Below are positions 1 through 11,161 of a stretch of DNA of 64,000 nucleotides, one piece after another (position 1 is the stretch's first letter; every line of letters starts with the position of its first letter). The DNA is from Rhizopus sp. PT2906. Lineage: Eukaryota > Mucoromycota > Mucoromycetes > Mucorales > Rhizopodaceae. The notes under the pieces were generated by a model. The model saw only the letters and a list, made by a program, of their open reading frames with translations, was not told the DNA's origin and ran no database searches. The stretch covers positions 116,034 through 180,033 of the forward strand of contig JAMYHX010000024.1 in NCBI GenBank assembly GCA_025529335.1. The letters run 5' to 3'. Both the position numbers and the translations under genes were made by a program.

Positions 1-1686
1 TTATTTGGTGGAGAAATGGCAACATTGGATCCAAAAATATCAGAAAGCTCGTTCAAAACGTTGGTACTTTGACCAGCACCTGTCGACTGACCATTGCCAG
101 TGTTATCATCATCCAGATCGATCAAACTGATGGCCTGCTTAGGTTCTTCTCCTGAATTAGTATTTGCCGATGGAGGCTTTCCGCTAATTTCATAATGTGT
201 GTCAAATAATCCTTTTCTGATATCGGCATATTTTGCCATCACGTTGTTGATCATGTCGTTCAATGTAAGCAGATTTTCTTTTTACATGATATGAGCTCTT
301 TTCTCTCGTTACTATGTTTAAGCAAATCACATACCTATCTTGTCATTATCCTCTTCTTCAGTGATCAGCTTTTGTATCTTGGGTTGAGCACTTGCACAAG
401 CATTTTTTAAATCCTATTGTTGATGATGGTCAATACACTGATTCTCTTCTTTGTATTCTTGTACTTTACCACAATGGTGTCATTGCGCTCAATACTATCA
501 CCCGGTTTAACTGTTTCTAGCATCTCGTAGAGCAAAATGGCCTTTTCCTGAACTTTATGCAGCTCATCTTCAAACTTTTGGCTGTAATCAGGTACTTGCC
601 GTGTATCCTAAAATGACTAGTCAACACTTTTGTTTATGTTTATAAAGGTCCTTACATAGCCTGACATAATCTTCATCAATCGGTTTGCTTCTACCAAATC
701 CTGTGGTCTACCACGGCGGATCAATTCTTGCAATTTCTACAACTATGATAAGTACCCCTCGCTTTCTTATAAATATAAATGTCTTACAGCTGACTGTGCC
801 AAACGATCCTCTTCTTCCAACTCATGAGCTGATTTCAATGACTATAAAAACGACATTAAAAAACACTCTTATCTGTTCTTTTTCAATGCTTACATCAGAT
901 GGAGCTAAAGCGGCAATAGATGCATCTTTCAGTTCGGGAAATCTGTAGCCTAGATGACAAAATACATGAATAATCCTCTCGTATCATAGCGATATAATAA
1001 TCAACCTTTAAATCTTAACAATCGATACATGTCTTTGATATGAACAAGATCATCTTTATGCTTTGACATATCAGCTAGAGCCACCTTCCACTCTTTGATC
1101 AAGTAAAGAATACGTTGTGTCACTGGATTAGGAAAAGGCTAAGAAACAGATACGCGCGTGAGAGAAATAAAATGAACAAGATAATAACACACTTACAGCT
1201 GGTCGTTCAGGGAATTTCTTGACGAGCTCATTCAAGAATTCCTTGGTGGCGATTTGAAGATGGAAAGGGTAACCACAATTCTTGACGCAATTGTCCAATA
1301 ACTATATATATATATATATATAAGACGACACACATATATGTATGTATGTATGTATATATATATTTATTACCGTTAACGCGAGCATGGCCTGGTTGATATT
1401 TTTACTATTCACAAGTTTAACAATAGTAGACGCAGCTTCACGTGGGCTATATTTATATATGTGAGTATGTTCCTGGTGAAAGAGAGAGTGTGTGTGTCCT
1501 CATGGTATAATACAATACGCAGTGCCTTGTTTCTTGTTAATCATTTCGCATATTTCCAAATTTATACTTAGTTCTGATTCAAAACGGGCAGGACTACATG
1601 CCCCTTCTACTGATTATATAAGTATGTATATACATATATAATAGTTATTTCTTTTTACCAATTAGAGTCACCAAAGTGCTTGGCAT
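1..1686 (-). CDS. GGA-type clathrin adaptor (VHS-GAT), 3' end cut by window
   Basis: Golgi-localised, Arf-binding clathrin adaptor that sorts cargo from the trans-Golgi network to endosomes. Reading the minus strand from an ATG at 1684-1686, a 28-nt first coding exon joins a VHS domain (reads LTVLDNCVKNCGYPFHLQ, then KEFLNELVKKFPERP near 1200-1290). A GAT region follows with the GGA-type helix ELIRRGRPQDLVEANRLM near 670-730 and a second helix stretch near 500-600. Close to the left edge the hinge contains LIDLD, a clathrin-box-like motif. The gamma-adaptin-ear domain expected at the C-terminus lies outside the window. About seven short introns are visible. The VHS and GAT sequence resembles fungal Gga1/Gga2 more than Lsb5 or TOM1, which is a family-level judgement made without alignment. 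Confidence 0.9.
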
Positions 1687-1817
1687 AATGTTTGAATAAA
1701 AGAAAAAAAAATGGGCTTCGGGAGAAGAAAAGTTATAAATTTGGTGTACCTTCACTCATATAAAAAAGAGAGACATCAAATAATATTTTTCTTTTTTTTT
1801 CTTATTGTAAATAAATA

Positions 1818-2677
1818 ATGCAGACTATACATATTCGATTCATGCAAGGCAAAGATGTGACACTTTCTATATCCTCACAGCATACAATAGCACATATTAA
1901 ACGACAAGTAAAAAGAAAAATAGGAATAAGATGCAAAAGATGATATATATATGATATATATATGTGTGTGTAGTTATTATCTCAATTGAATCAAGAAAAT
2001 AAACTGGTTCGATTGATTTACCGAGGGCAGCTACTAAAAGAAGACCAGTGGACATTATCTGATTATAAGAATATACCAACTAGTCAACCCATATACATAC
2101 ATTGTATTATATCTGAACCATGTCATCATGAAATCATGACCAATACACCGAGTATGACACATAAAAATAGTGGATTTGATAAATTACGGGAATTTGGATA
2201 CAATGAAGAAGAGATCCATAACATTCGAAATCGATTTCATCCATCACATTCTACACTTGATTATGTAGACCAAGGTGAGGAATATAATGTGTGAATATTA
2301 TTATTTATTTATGCATATATTCATTTAATATACATATATAGAATCACTTACCTTACAACATCTTGAACGAGAAGAAGAATGGTTACAGACAACTGGCAAT
2401 AGAATACCTGAAGAAGGTAAGTGTTGATCTGATGTGAATGGTGATATTAACTTTATCGTAGGTACCGTCAAGGAAATGTTTTGTGGATTACTCTTGGGAT
2501 TCTTCTTGGGAGTTTTAAATTTATTTTGGTTTAAAGAAACAGTGTTCACAAGGAGACATCAAATGGGTATTTTATACATGTCATCTCTTTATTACTTTTT
2601 CTTATTTGCTCAACTTAGGCATTCTTGCTGGTATGCTTATCAATGTCTATTATGGTATCACTCATGTCATCCATTAA
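1818..2677 (+). CDS. DSC E3 ligase subunit 3-like protein (ubiquitin-like domain plus C-terminal membrane segments)
   Basis: Predicted component of the Golgi/ER Dsc ubiquitin ligase, or a TMUB-like relative. Five exons (1818-1907, 1974-2274, 2342-2416, 2462-2566, 2619-2677) sum to 630 nt and give 209 residues with all phases consistent. The N-terminus is a ubiquitin-like fold (MQTIHIRFMQGKDVTLSI, then LVRLIYRGQLLKEDQWTL). The middle holds the FDKLREFGYNEEEIHNIR helix typical of the DUF2407 C-terminal region. The C-terminus has two hydrophobic segments (FCGLLLGFFLGVLNLFWF and ILAGMLINVYYGI). This order matches Dsc3. The intergenic gap to the GGA gene on the opposite strand is only about 130 bp, so the two share a divergent promoter. 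Confidence 0.85.
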
Positions 2678-2774
2678 TCATGGGCGGACTCGCCCTTATT
2701 TTTCTTGTAATAAATTTAAATAAGCTTTTTTTTTTTTCTTTCTCTTCTCTCTCTCTCTCTCTCTTTTTTTAAAA

Positions 2775-4232
2775 ATGAATTCCAGTTTACATACTGTGGA
2801 GGGTGCTCGTATCTTGTGTACTGCTGATGTTCGAGGTAATAAAATAAAAAAGGAAACGGATGACAAGATGTTGATGTGCTTTTCCTAATGCCTAGGCAAC
2901 ATCTCGGAATTGAATAAGCTTGCCAAAGAACATGGAGCAGATTATATTATTCATACAGGAGACTTTGGATTCTATGGTAAAGCTAATAAAAAGGAGTAAT
3001 AAAGCAAGACTAAAAAGGTATATTTGAAATAGATAGATCCAGTTTAGACCGTATTGGCGAAAGGTACATTATATACAAATATATATATATATATATATCC
3101 TTGCAGTATATTAAATAGTGTATATATTAGGCCTTTAAAACACTGGATTCAATACAGTACATTGATCCCATCTCAAACACGTTCTCACATATTGAGCTGT
3201 TCGCCAGATATGATGTATCGTACCTTGGAACAATCACCTGAGACGTTGCTATCAGAATTTCCAAGTTTCTTGTCAGGCGAAAAACGACTGGATGTTCCTG
3301 TCTATACCGTCTGGGGTGCCTGTGAAGATGTGGCTATTCTTGAAAAGTTTAGGTCTAATGAATATCAAATCGAAAACCTCCATATCCTTGATGAGGCTAC
3401 CACACATCTCCTGGATGTCGGAGGTGTCAGTCTGCGTTTATTCGGCTTGGGCGGTGCTGTCGTACAACATAAATTGTTTGATAATGGTGAAGGAGCAGAA
3501 ACAATCGCAGGTGGCATGGGCGTAATGTGGACGACTACCTTGCAGATTGGTGAACTAGTGGAATTGGCTAATACTGTCTATGACCCTACAGAGACTAGAG
3601 TCTTGGTGACGCATGCAAGTCCTGGCCGAGAAGGTCTGTTGGCGCAACTTGCTTTGACTCTTCAAGTAACGCAAATATCAAGACAAAAGGAATAGTCTAA
3701 TAACTTTCTTTCTCTATTAGGTTGATTTTACTATTTCTGCAGGGCTTCATTTCCGTTACAATATCGCCTATAATGAATTTGCTTGCCAACCTGACATTGA
3801 TCATTTCAGAGACAGATTAATTCAATCACAGCAGCAATTCATGCAGGTGTGGGAAACAGTCAAAGAGCAAGTAGAAGAATCAGTCGAGTGAGTAGTGATA
3901 GTGAACTTGATAAGAAAGGGAGGGAAGAATATGTATACTTATATATACATATAGTGAACATCAATATCAACTGCTTCGTAATGCTCTGAAGGTTGTCAAC
4001 CGTATTCCTCCTTCTTCTGTAGAAACAGAAGACGTAGATAACAAGGAAAGAGATGAACTTGCTTTCAAGAATATGTGGAACTTTAACTTACCTGATGCAG
4101 CTTTTGGTTCATTAGTACTTTCTATTAACCAAGGCATTGTTGCTTCCGAAATGAAATCCTATGGCCTGAATTTCTCTTTTAGAAGAAATCAACAACTACA
4201 ACAACAACAGCAGCAACAACAGCAGCAACAGC

Positions 4233-4270
<38 letters not shown>

Positions 4271-4700
4271 GAAAGTCATTATAATACAGATACCATCAAA
4301 AAGAGACAAAGCGCACAGAGAAACCCATTTACTGCCTATGTAGGCGGTCTTTCCAATACCACAGTGAACGAAGAAGATATTCGAGAGTATTTTGGCCGTG
4401 AAAATGTAAATAATGGAATATGTACCATACACAATTTCTCACACTCATTATTATTTTTTATAGGTTACCTTTGTTAAATTCCCCATTGATCCTACGACTC
4501 AGTTACCTAAAGCGCATTGTTATGTTGAATTCGTCAATCAAGCTGCACTTGAACAAGCTTTAACCAAAAATGGCTCCATTTTCCGCGATAATAAATTAGT
4601 GATCAATCGTCCTAATACTTCGTTTGATAATAGAGGAAGGAACAATAGAATATCAAGAGGAGGTCGCAGTTATCGTGATAGTAGAGTGATTCATGACTAA
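2775..4700 (+). CDS. DUF2433 metallophosphoesterase-like protein with poly-Q linker and C-terminal RRM
   Basis: The N-terminal half is a calcineurin-like phosphoesterase fold of the fungal DUF2433 type: TADVRGN, IIHTGDFGFY, VYTVWGACEDV and LVTHASPG are in order. The usual GNH[DE] box reads GACED and the first DxH box reads DVR, so catalytic metal binding may be altered; I believe this is a trait of the family. After a helical middle part comes a tract of about 25 glutamines, encoded by mixed CAA/CAG at 4187-4270. An RNA-recognition motif follows: FTAYVGGLSNTTVNEEDIR (RNP2-like) and PKAHCYVEFVNQAALEQAL (RNP1-like). The tail is RG/RS rich. Introns are read at about 2835-2896, 2981-3035, 3087-3130, and in the later exons. 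The start was chosen because the ATG at 2775 leads directly into the fold. The role is unknown, and the RRM suggests an RNA substrate or partner. Confidence 0.85.
4187..4272 (+). repeat. CAA/CAG trinucleotide tract (poly-glutamine)
   Basis: Coding trinucleotide repeat inside the metallophosphoesterase-RRM gene. CAG interruptions lie in the first half and a nearly pure CAA run in the second half. It sits in the linker between the enzyme-like domain and the RRM. Confidence 0.95.
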
Positions 4701-4806
4701 AAAATATATTCAAAAATAAAAATAAAAAATTGTGTATGACATCAACATCCGCTCTATAAAAAGAGCCTTGGTATTTTTTTTTTTTTTCTCTCTTTTTTGC
4801 CAAGAA

Positions 4807-6180
4807 ATGAAATTTTTTGCATTATCCTTAGTTGTTTCCGCTGCTTTTTCAGTTTTTACTGATGCAGCTATTACAAAGTAAATAAATATAAATACGCGAA
4901 ATCGAGATAATATTCTTATACTCTGTAGGATTCCTATCAAAAAAGTTCATGAAACAGCAACTGAAAAATTACAGAGATATTCTCATACTGGAGAATATTT
5001 GACTCAAAAATACTTCAACTCTCAACGCATGAACCAACCTATGCAAACATTTCAACTCAATCCTGATGGAGGTGCTGACCACGGTGTTCCATTATCAAAT
5101 TATTTGAACGCTCAGGTAAATAATAAAGACAAGATATGCATTATTAGAACTACTACTAACAAAACACAAAAAAAGTATTATGGTGAAATCGCAATTGGTA
5201 CTCCTCCTCAAACATTTACAGTTGTGTTTGACACAGGCTCATCTAACCTTTGGGTTCCTTCCACACACTGTACTTCTATTGCTTGCTTCTTACACAAACG
5301 ATATGATTCTAATCAATCAAGTTCATACACTAAAAATGGTACAGAGTTTGCCATCCAGTACGGTACTGGATCATTGGAAGGCTTTATCAGTCAAGTAAGT
5401 GTGTAACGCAGGTGATGACGATGATAATTCGCTTACGTATATGTATCATAGGACACTTTGTCCGTAGGTGGTATTCAAATTGAAGATCAAGGATTTGCTG
5501 AATCCGTCAAAGAACCTGGATTTACCTTTGCCTTTGCCAAGTTTGATGGTATCCTTGGCTTGGGTTATGATACCATCTCTGTTAAGCATACCGTACCTCC
5601 CTTCTATCACATGGTCGACCGAGACCTGGTAGATGAACCCGTCTTCTCCTTCTGGTTGAACGATGCTAACGAAGATGAAAACAATGGTGGTGAACTCATC
5701 TTTGGTGGTGTCAACAAGGACCATTACGAAGGTGACATTCACTGGTCTGATATCCGTCGTAAGGGCTACTGGGAGATCACATTAGAAAACATCAAATTTG
5801 GCGGTGAATACGTCGATTTGGACCCTGTAGGTGCTGCCATCGATACCGGCTCATCATTACTCATCGCCCCAACCACTGTTGCTGCTCTGATCAATAAGGA
5901 ACTCGGAGCTGAAAAGAACTGGGCTGGCCAGTACGTCCTCGACTGCGCCAATGTAGCCAACTTGCCTGAATTCTGCTTTGTTTTCAATGGCAAGGACTTT
6001 TGCTTACAAGGCAAGGACTACGTCTTGGAAGTTCAAGGACAATGTATCTCCGGCTTCATGGGTATGGATATTCCTGAACCTGCTGGTCCTCTTTGGATTG
6101 TCGGTGATGTCTTTTTACGTAAATTCTACAGTGTTTACGATCTTGGACAAGATCGTGTCGGTTTAGCTCTTGCTAAATAA
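4807..6180 (+). CDS. PEP4: Vacuolar aspartic protease (saccharopepsin / proteinase A type)
   Basis: Pepsin-family (A1) endopeptidase expected in the vacuole, where it activates other hydrolases. Four exons (4807-4877, 4929-5115, 5176-5394, 5452-6180) give 401 residues. A signal peptide (residues 1-20) and a propeptide containing KYFNSQRM precede the mature enzyme, which begins near YYGEIAIGTPP. The catalytic motifs FDTGSSNLW (Asp105) and IDTGSSLL (Asp290) are intact, with the flap Tyr in QYGTGS and two disulfide regions (THCTSIACF and CANVANLPEFC). The end reads YDLGQDRVGLALAK, as in yeast proteinase A. The length is typical. It lies about 100 bp downstream of the phosphoesterase gene on the same strand with its own TATA-like sequence (tataaaaag) just before the start. 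Confidence 0.97.
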
Positions 6181-6187
6181 CAATGTT

Positions 6188-7248
6188 TTATTTTCTCTTT
6201 TTTTCAAATGCAAATGCTAAATAAATGCCAGCCGTTTCCCATTCTTCCATGCTCATCTCTGCCTTGTCGCCTCCGACAACACCAATACGTTCAAGAAGTC
6301 GAGCATAGTCGGGCTCCTTTAGTGCTCTGACATAAAAGTCGTGAAAGTTTTCTTTATACTTGAGTTCAAGTCCATATTCGTTTGCTAGCCTACACACAAC
6401 ATTACCATCTCTACTTCTTCTCTATATATACTTTTCCCTTTACTTTTCAAACGTGCTCCAATGAACGAGGTATTCAGGACAGTCGACAGCATCTACTAGA
6501 TGAAACATATACTTGCAACCAAACTTGGTAAAACCGACCTTTTGCTTCTCATCATCATCCTTGATATTTTCAAACTGAATGTTATAGATCGAATTACCAA
6601 ATCCAAAAGATCCCTTGGGCTCCTGCCTCAGTCTTTTCACAATCCAGTTGGCGTCAGGTATAGTACCAATGAAATGACCGCCGGGACGTAACCGACTAGT
6701 GACATTCTTGAGCATTGTGCGTGCCTTTTGCTCGGTCTCAAAAGAATAGTGCAAACAAAACTGCATGGACACTGTGTCGAATTGGATATGTGGTTGAAGC
6801 TTTGGTTCGAGAAGTTCCTACAAGAAATATATATAAGATACATTCAACTCTATAAACTAACACATACACTATAGCAGTCCATAGGATAAAATTCGGCTGT
6901 GAATCGACGATCGCGTAATGATTTGTATCGTTCCTGCATTTGTTGCAATGATACCTCTGCAATGTCTGAAGCCACAAGATGCTGAATTCTTGCTTTAGCC
7001 CACTTTAGCAAATCACCACCTTTACCACAGCCCATATCGAGAACACATTGCCGTGGTCTGTTGACATAAGTTTGAATCAAGACACTCTTGACCCAATTAT
7101 TAAAACTTCGAAGTCGAATGATGGTCGATTCTTGTCTTTTGACAACGCCTACTTCCGGTCGTTGGTTATAGTGCTGAGCTACTTCATGAGAAGTATATTT
7201 ATGTCTTTTATATGCATGCTGCTCTTCGTGTTCGCGACCTCGTTTCAT
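6188..7248 (-). CDS. ABD1: mRNA cap guanine-N7 methyltransferase
   Basis: Transfers a methyl group from S-adenosylmethionine to the N7 of the 5' guanosine cap in the nucleus. The first exon (from ATG 7246-7248) has a lysine/arginine-rich start, then HYNQRPEVGVVKRQES and RLRSFNNWVKS as in Abd1. The SAM-binding motif is VLDMGCGKGGDLLKW. The second exon reads MQFCLHYSFETEQKARTML and RPGGHFIGTIPDANWI, followed by FENIKDDDEKQKVGFTKFG. The last exon contains YKENFHDFY and ends FEKKRK. Two introns, near 6390-6450 and 6820-6870, separate them. The protein is about 315 residues, at the short end for the family because the N-terminal extension is small. It is convergent with the protease gene, with only 7 nt between the stop codons. 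Confidence 0.95.
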
Positions 7249-8827
7249 GATTTAAATAATAAAGAAAGGAAGGAAAGAAAAAACAACCGTATAGGAGTTT
7301 TTTTTTTCTAATGTTCGTCTTTTGACAAACGCCGACGCTCTAAGGTTACTTTTTCAGCCTTTAACCAATAACTATACTCTGGGCGCATATTACTCTGAAC
7401 GCAATACCATGGCTAAAAAAAATCAAACAAAAGAAAACAAAAGAACTTGCGAAAACTAAATCAGCGCTTTAATTTCTTTACGCTATAGGATTTTGAATAT
7501 GTTCTTGTGATTGTATGTCTTTTCATTCACTGTCGCCATTGGAAAGGGTAAATTGAACAGACAAGACAGTTTTGTTCTTTTGTTTGTAAAACTCCTTGCA
7601 TCTATGTCCGGGAGATCCATTGCTTTTGACAATAGTTACACTTTTTTGAACTCTTCTGTGGCAGTGTTTGGTTGATTGTTTTGACCAAAGAACTTGTTAC
7701 TAAGACCATAACCGTGTGCTTCCTATGACTTGGCAATTCTATTTCCTTGCTTTCTACTGAAAAAGTCTTGGTCCTTATATATGTGTGTGTGTTGTTGCAG
7801 TTGTTCTTATCTGACGCGCCATGCCCAATTCCCTTGGTTATGAGCTCGTTCTCTTTTGCTTTTATCTTGATAGAGAGGACATATAGAGACTCATTGACTT
7901 TATTACTTCTTTATATATTTGAGACATATTACAATACCAAGCAAATTATACAATGATAAGCTAAAGGAATTTCTTATCTCCAAGTTTCATTCGAATAATA
8001 TTCTTCTCTCTGATCTTCCGAATCAACAACGGTCATTTTTTGATCCAGATTATGGGCTCTAACTGTATGTTCTACGTTGAAGAATTCTATGTTTTGAAAG
8101 ACATTCATTGGAACTCATTCCTAGTTACGCATCAAGACGTCAAGGATAATGGCATTGCAAAGCTTATCACCTGCTTAGAAACCGCCAAGAACTTTCGGTT
8201 TTTGAACTACAGTTGATTGTTTGCTTATCATGTTTATTCTTATGGTACTTATGTCTGAACCTTAAGACTATAAAAACCAACAGTTTGAAGATGACAACAT
8301 CTTTGACATTAAAAATACGATCAAGCTCCTTGTAGTCCTATTAATAGAATCATTTAAATAGTAAGTAGCACAAATTCGTAATAATTTTACAATAGAAGCT
8401 ACGGACTTTGACACAAACACATAACATACTGTATAAGAACGAGCGTACGAAACATAACGTTAAACATCGATCGAGATCTTCTGCTCCGTATTAAGCTTCT
8501 ATCAATAGTCACATAACTTAAACAAATACACTCAATTTTGCAGTTTGCTTAGAATCACAATCTAAACATTGTGGTTCGACTGCTTAATGCTTTGTTAATA
8601 AACACTTGCTTTATCTTTTTTTTTAATCCCCACAATAGATGGCGTCCCCTCCTTTTGCTTCGATCCCTTAACTGAAATTTAATTAACAGACATTAAAGAT
8701 GCTCCAAAGATAAAAAAAAAAAAAACAAACAATGTGAAACTAAAATAGGATGTATTATTATTATTCGCAAAAAAAAAAAGGAAGAATGAAGAAATGTGTA
8801 TGTACAACAAAAGGAAGAGGCATTGTT
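7249..8827. other. Intergenic stretch without a supported gene
   Basis: About 1.6 kb of AT-rich sequence. I see only short open frames without family resemblance, homopolymer T runs near 7290 and A runs near 8700 and 8770, and no RNA gene that I can recognise. Untranslated regions of the neighbours probably occupy both ends. Confidence 0.6.
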
Positions 8828-9117
8828 TTAACAGATAGCATCCAAGGCACAACAGAAACACATTGCAGCCAGACTAAGTGATTAAATCAGGTAAATACAC
8901 GCACATACAAAGAAAAGAAAACAATTTACCATCCTAAACACATTGAACTATCATCTTTATGCTGTGGTTGTTGTTGAACATACACAGCTTGAGGTTGAGG
9001 TTGAGGTTGATAATAAGGTTGTTGATAGTATTGACCACTTTGATTAGGAGGAGGAGGGGCGTAGTATTGTTGGTTTTGTGGAGGAGGAGGATAATAGCCC
9101 TTTTGTTGTTGATCCAT
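8828..9117 (-). CDS. Small Pro/Gln/Tyr-rich protein with CYSTM-like cysteine-rich membrane tail
   Basis: Two exons (9117-8930 and 8873-8828) give 77 residues. The body is low complexity and built from PPPP, QQYY and QPQPQ repeats. The tail after KDDSSM reads CLGCLAAMCFCCALDAIC, a short hydrophobic segment crowded with cysteines, which is the signature of CYSTM (cysteine-rich transmembrane module) proteins. The cysteine-rich half only appears after removing the 56-nt intron with GTAAAT donor and TTAG acceptor, which restores the frame to a stop at 8828-8830. CYSTM proteins are small, tail-anchored or palmitoylated membrane proteins linked to stress tolerance. The function here is inferred from the family only. 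Confidence 0.78.
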
Positions 9118-10447
9118 ATTATTTGTGTGTGAAAAATAGAAAGTAGAGAAGAAAGGGAATTAAAAATTCCACGTCTTTTTTAAATCCTTTTACTCAATTG
9201 ATCTGATTGGCCGTCCTGGTCTATTTTTGTATTTTCTTGGCAAAAAGTTACACTACCTGAAAGTGGCGCTGACTGTGGCTCAAAAAACATCGGAACATAC
9301 ACATGATACCTGACCCGACAAGAGAAAGAATGAGAGAGAAAAGGAGGGAATACATGTATGTTTGTATATTTAAGTCATGCTGAATGCGTCAATCAGCAAA
9401 TTGAATGAACAGTGGGCTTATTGTCATAAGAGTGTATACACATTGTTGTAGATCAGGTGGATAACCTACTTATTCTTTATGTCCTTTAATACTTTGAATG
9501 AAGAGAAAGGACTCAGTTTAAATTTAGAAATAGACTGCCACACATTGAAGCTTAATCATATGCTGTGATACCATCTGGAGGAGAACCTTTTTCTGACTTT
9601 TGTTGTGATCTAATAAACAAACATTATGAAATGATCATTATATTGCTTGTTTGTTTTTATGAAGATGACCATAGTTATATATAACGCACACTAATCAAGA
9701 CAACACTTTTATCATGCGATAGACGTAAGGTGGTATTTCGAAAGTCGTGATACTCGAACAGCACGCAGATTTGCTGAGTATTTCGCCCTTTTTCATCAAC
9801 AATGCACTATTTCCAGAAAGCATGGGTGATCAAAGACTGAGTTTGATGACTGAATATGAAATATGGAAACAGTCGCTTGAAAGTAAAGGAGTTATGAATT
9901 ACAGCAAATAAGAAACGCTGAATGGAGAGGCAGGGTGAATTCAACGGGTAAAAATGTCTGTTGAAAAACCATCCCGTTCTGATAAAGTCCCTTTCATCTC
10001 CCATAACCAGCTTTTATTATTTATTTACAGCCAGACACAAAAGATCTCTGTATCGGTCGGTCGAGCTTACTCATCATCCGTCTTGTACCTTACCTCGCCG
10101 TAACCAAGGTTGTAGGATAATAAAAACTGTTCAATTTTGATCATGACATCCCCTGGTCCTAATTGCTTTTGAATTGTCTGTTACTTTGTAGGATCAACCT
10201 AACAAAACGTTGACTGTTTATATATCTCATACTTTGCTAATTTTGGAAATGAGTATAGGATTGACACTTGTGTTCTAGAAGCTTACTGATTCGCTCTCTT
10301 TCTCTTCTCTCTCTCTTCGCTTCTCTTGTGTCTGTATCAGCTGGAGAATGCAATAGCAATACAATATAAGACAATAGTAAATTAGTAAGGATACATCAAG
10401 AGAGAAAGGTCCACCTCCGTGTGTATAAATGTATTCCAGTAATGCGG
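9118..10447. other. Intergenic stretch without a supported gene
   Basis: Roughly 1.3 kb between the CYSTM-like gene and the defensin-like gene promoter. It has a TC-rich stretch near 10300 and scattered A/T runs. No open frame here resembles a protein family known to me. Confidence 0.6.
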
Positions 10448-10515
10448 AGAGGTATTAATATTTTCCTTGTAGCACCATATAAATGAACAAAATGGTTAAA
10501 TAAAGCATGAAAAAA

Positions 10516-10540
10516 CCAATGAAAACGAGCTGAATTAACT
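10516..10540 (+). promoter_or_regulatory. CCAAT-containing promoter block shared with the second defensin-like gene
   Basis: CCAATGAAAACG, then AGCTG, then AATTAACT, 38 nt upstream of a TATA box. The same block without the AGCTG insertion lies at 49087-49106 on the minus strand in front of the paralogue. A shorter shared element, AGAGGTA followed by a TATTTT run, lies further upstream at 10448-10454. Confidence 0.65.
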
Positions 10541-10553
10541 TTTAAAGATCAAA

Positions 10554-10560
10554 TATAAAA
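10554..10560 (+). promoter_or_regulatory. TATA box of defensin-like gene 1
   Basis: TATAAAA 74 nt before the start codon, with a pyrimidine-rich leader between. The paralogue at 49 kb has TATAAAA 66 nt before its start. Confidence 0.6.
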
Positions 10561-10633
10561 GAAAGCGTGTTTTTATGTTGTACTTTTTATTACTTCTTTC
10601 TTTCTCTTTCTGCACCAGAGATTCAGTCTAAAC

Positions 10634-10831
10634 ATGAAGCTTGCCCTTTACCTTACTCTCCTTTTCGCTGCTATGATCATGATGGCCTCTGCTGCTCCTT
10701 CAAAGAAGATCTGTCACACGCTCAGCGATCCTCGTGCCAACGCTGTCTGTAAAAAGTACTGTGGTAAAGTAGGCTATTCTTTGGGTGAATGTGGTAACAA
10801 GGGTATCTGTATCTGTAAATCTCGCAAATAA
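10634..10831 (+). CDS. Secreted CS-alpha-beta defensin-like peptide, copy 1
   Basis: 65 residues, single exon. Residues 1-21 form a signal peptide (MKLALYLTLLF core, cleavage expected near SAAP). The mature part has six cysteines at 27, 39, 43, 53, 59 and 61, i.e. C-x11-C-x3-C-x9-C-x5-C-x-C. The CxxxC and CxC pair is the hallmark of the cysteine-stabilised alpha-beta fold, and GECGNKGIC matches the gamma-core pattern GxC...C of antimicrobial defensins. The mature peptide is lysine-rich. A paralogue at 48806-49000 matches at 40 of 64 aligned positions by eye with no gap in the cysteine framework. The likely role is a secreted antimicrobial or signalling peptide. This is inference, and activity against any target cannot be read from the sequence. 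Confidence 0.85.
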   Translation: MKLALYLTLLFAAMIMMASAAPSKKICHTLSDPRANAVCKKYCGKVGYSLGECGNKGICICKSRK

Positions 10832-11161
10832 AAGTAACATATACCTGCTGATGTTTTTTGTATTGTTATGAATAATACCAGCTTTTGACATCTCACAATA
10901 TAAATATTTGTTTTTTTTTTAATATACTCATGTCAAAAGAAGGAGAGCGAGAAGGAGAATAGATCCTTTTTTTTTCCCTTAAACTAAGCTTGTCTTTCAA
11001 TCAGACGTTAATATGAATTTATATCAAAGAAGACTTTTGATAGAAAGCAAAATATTCTTTACTCGCTCTATACTTGTCTATTTTAACAACCACGAGTTTT
11101 TTTTTAGCATAAAATGGAAAAGAATGTACCCGTTTGGCTGAATAAAAAGAATGTCTGTGGT
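10832..11161. other. Intergenic gap between defensin-like gene 1 and FMT1
   Basis: AT-rich convergent 3' regions with T-runs near 10912, 10970 and 11100. Nothing else is visible. Confidence 0.6.

Noticed and set aside
1306..1360. AT/GT microsatellite-like runs suspected as a structured element
   Set aside because: They lie in an intron of the GGA gene and look like ordinary low-complexity sequence.
4196..4432. Minus-strand poly-Leu open frame
   Set aside because: It is only the reverse reading of the CAA/CAG tract in the metallophosphoesterase-RRM gene.
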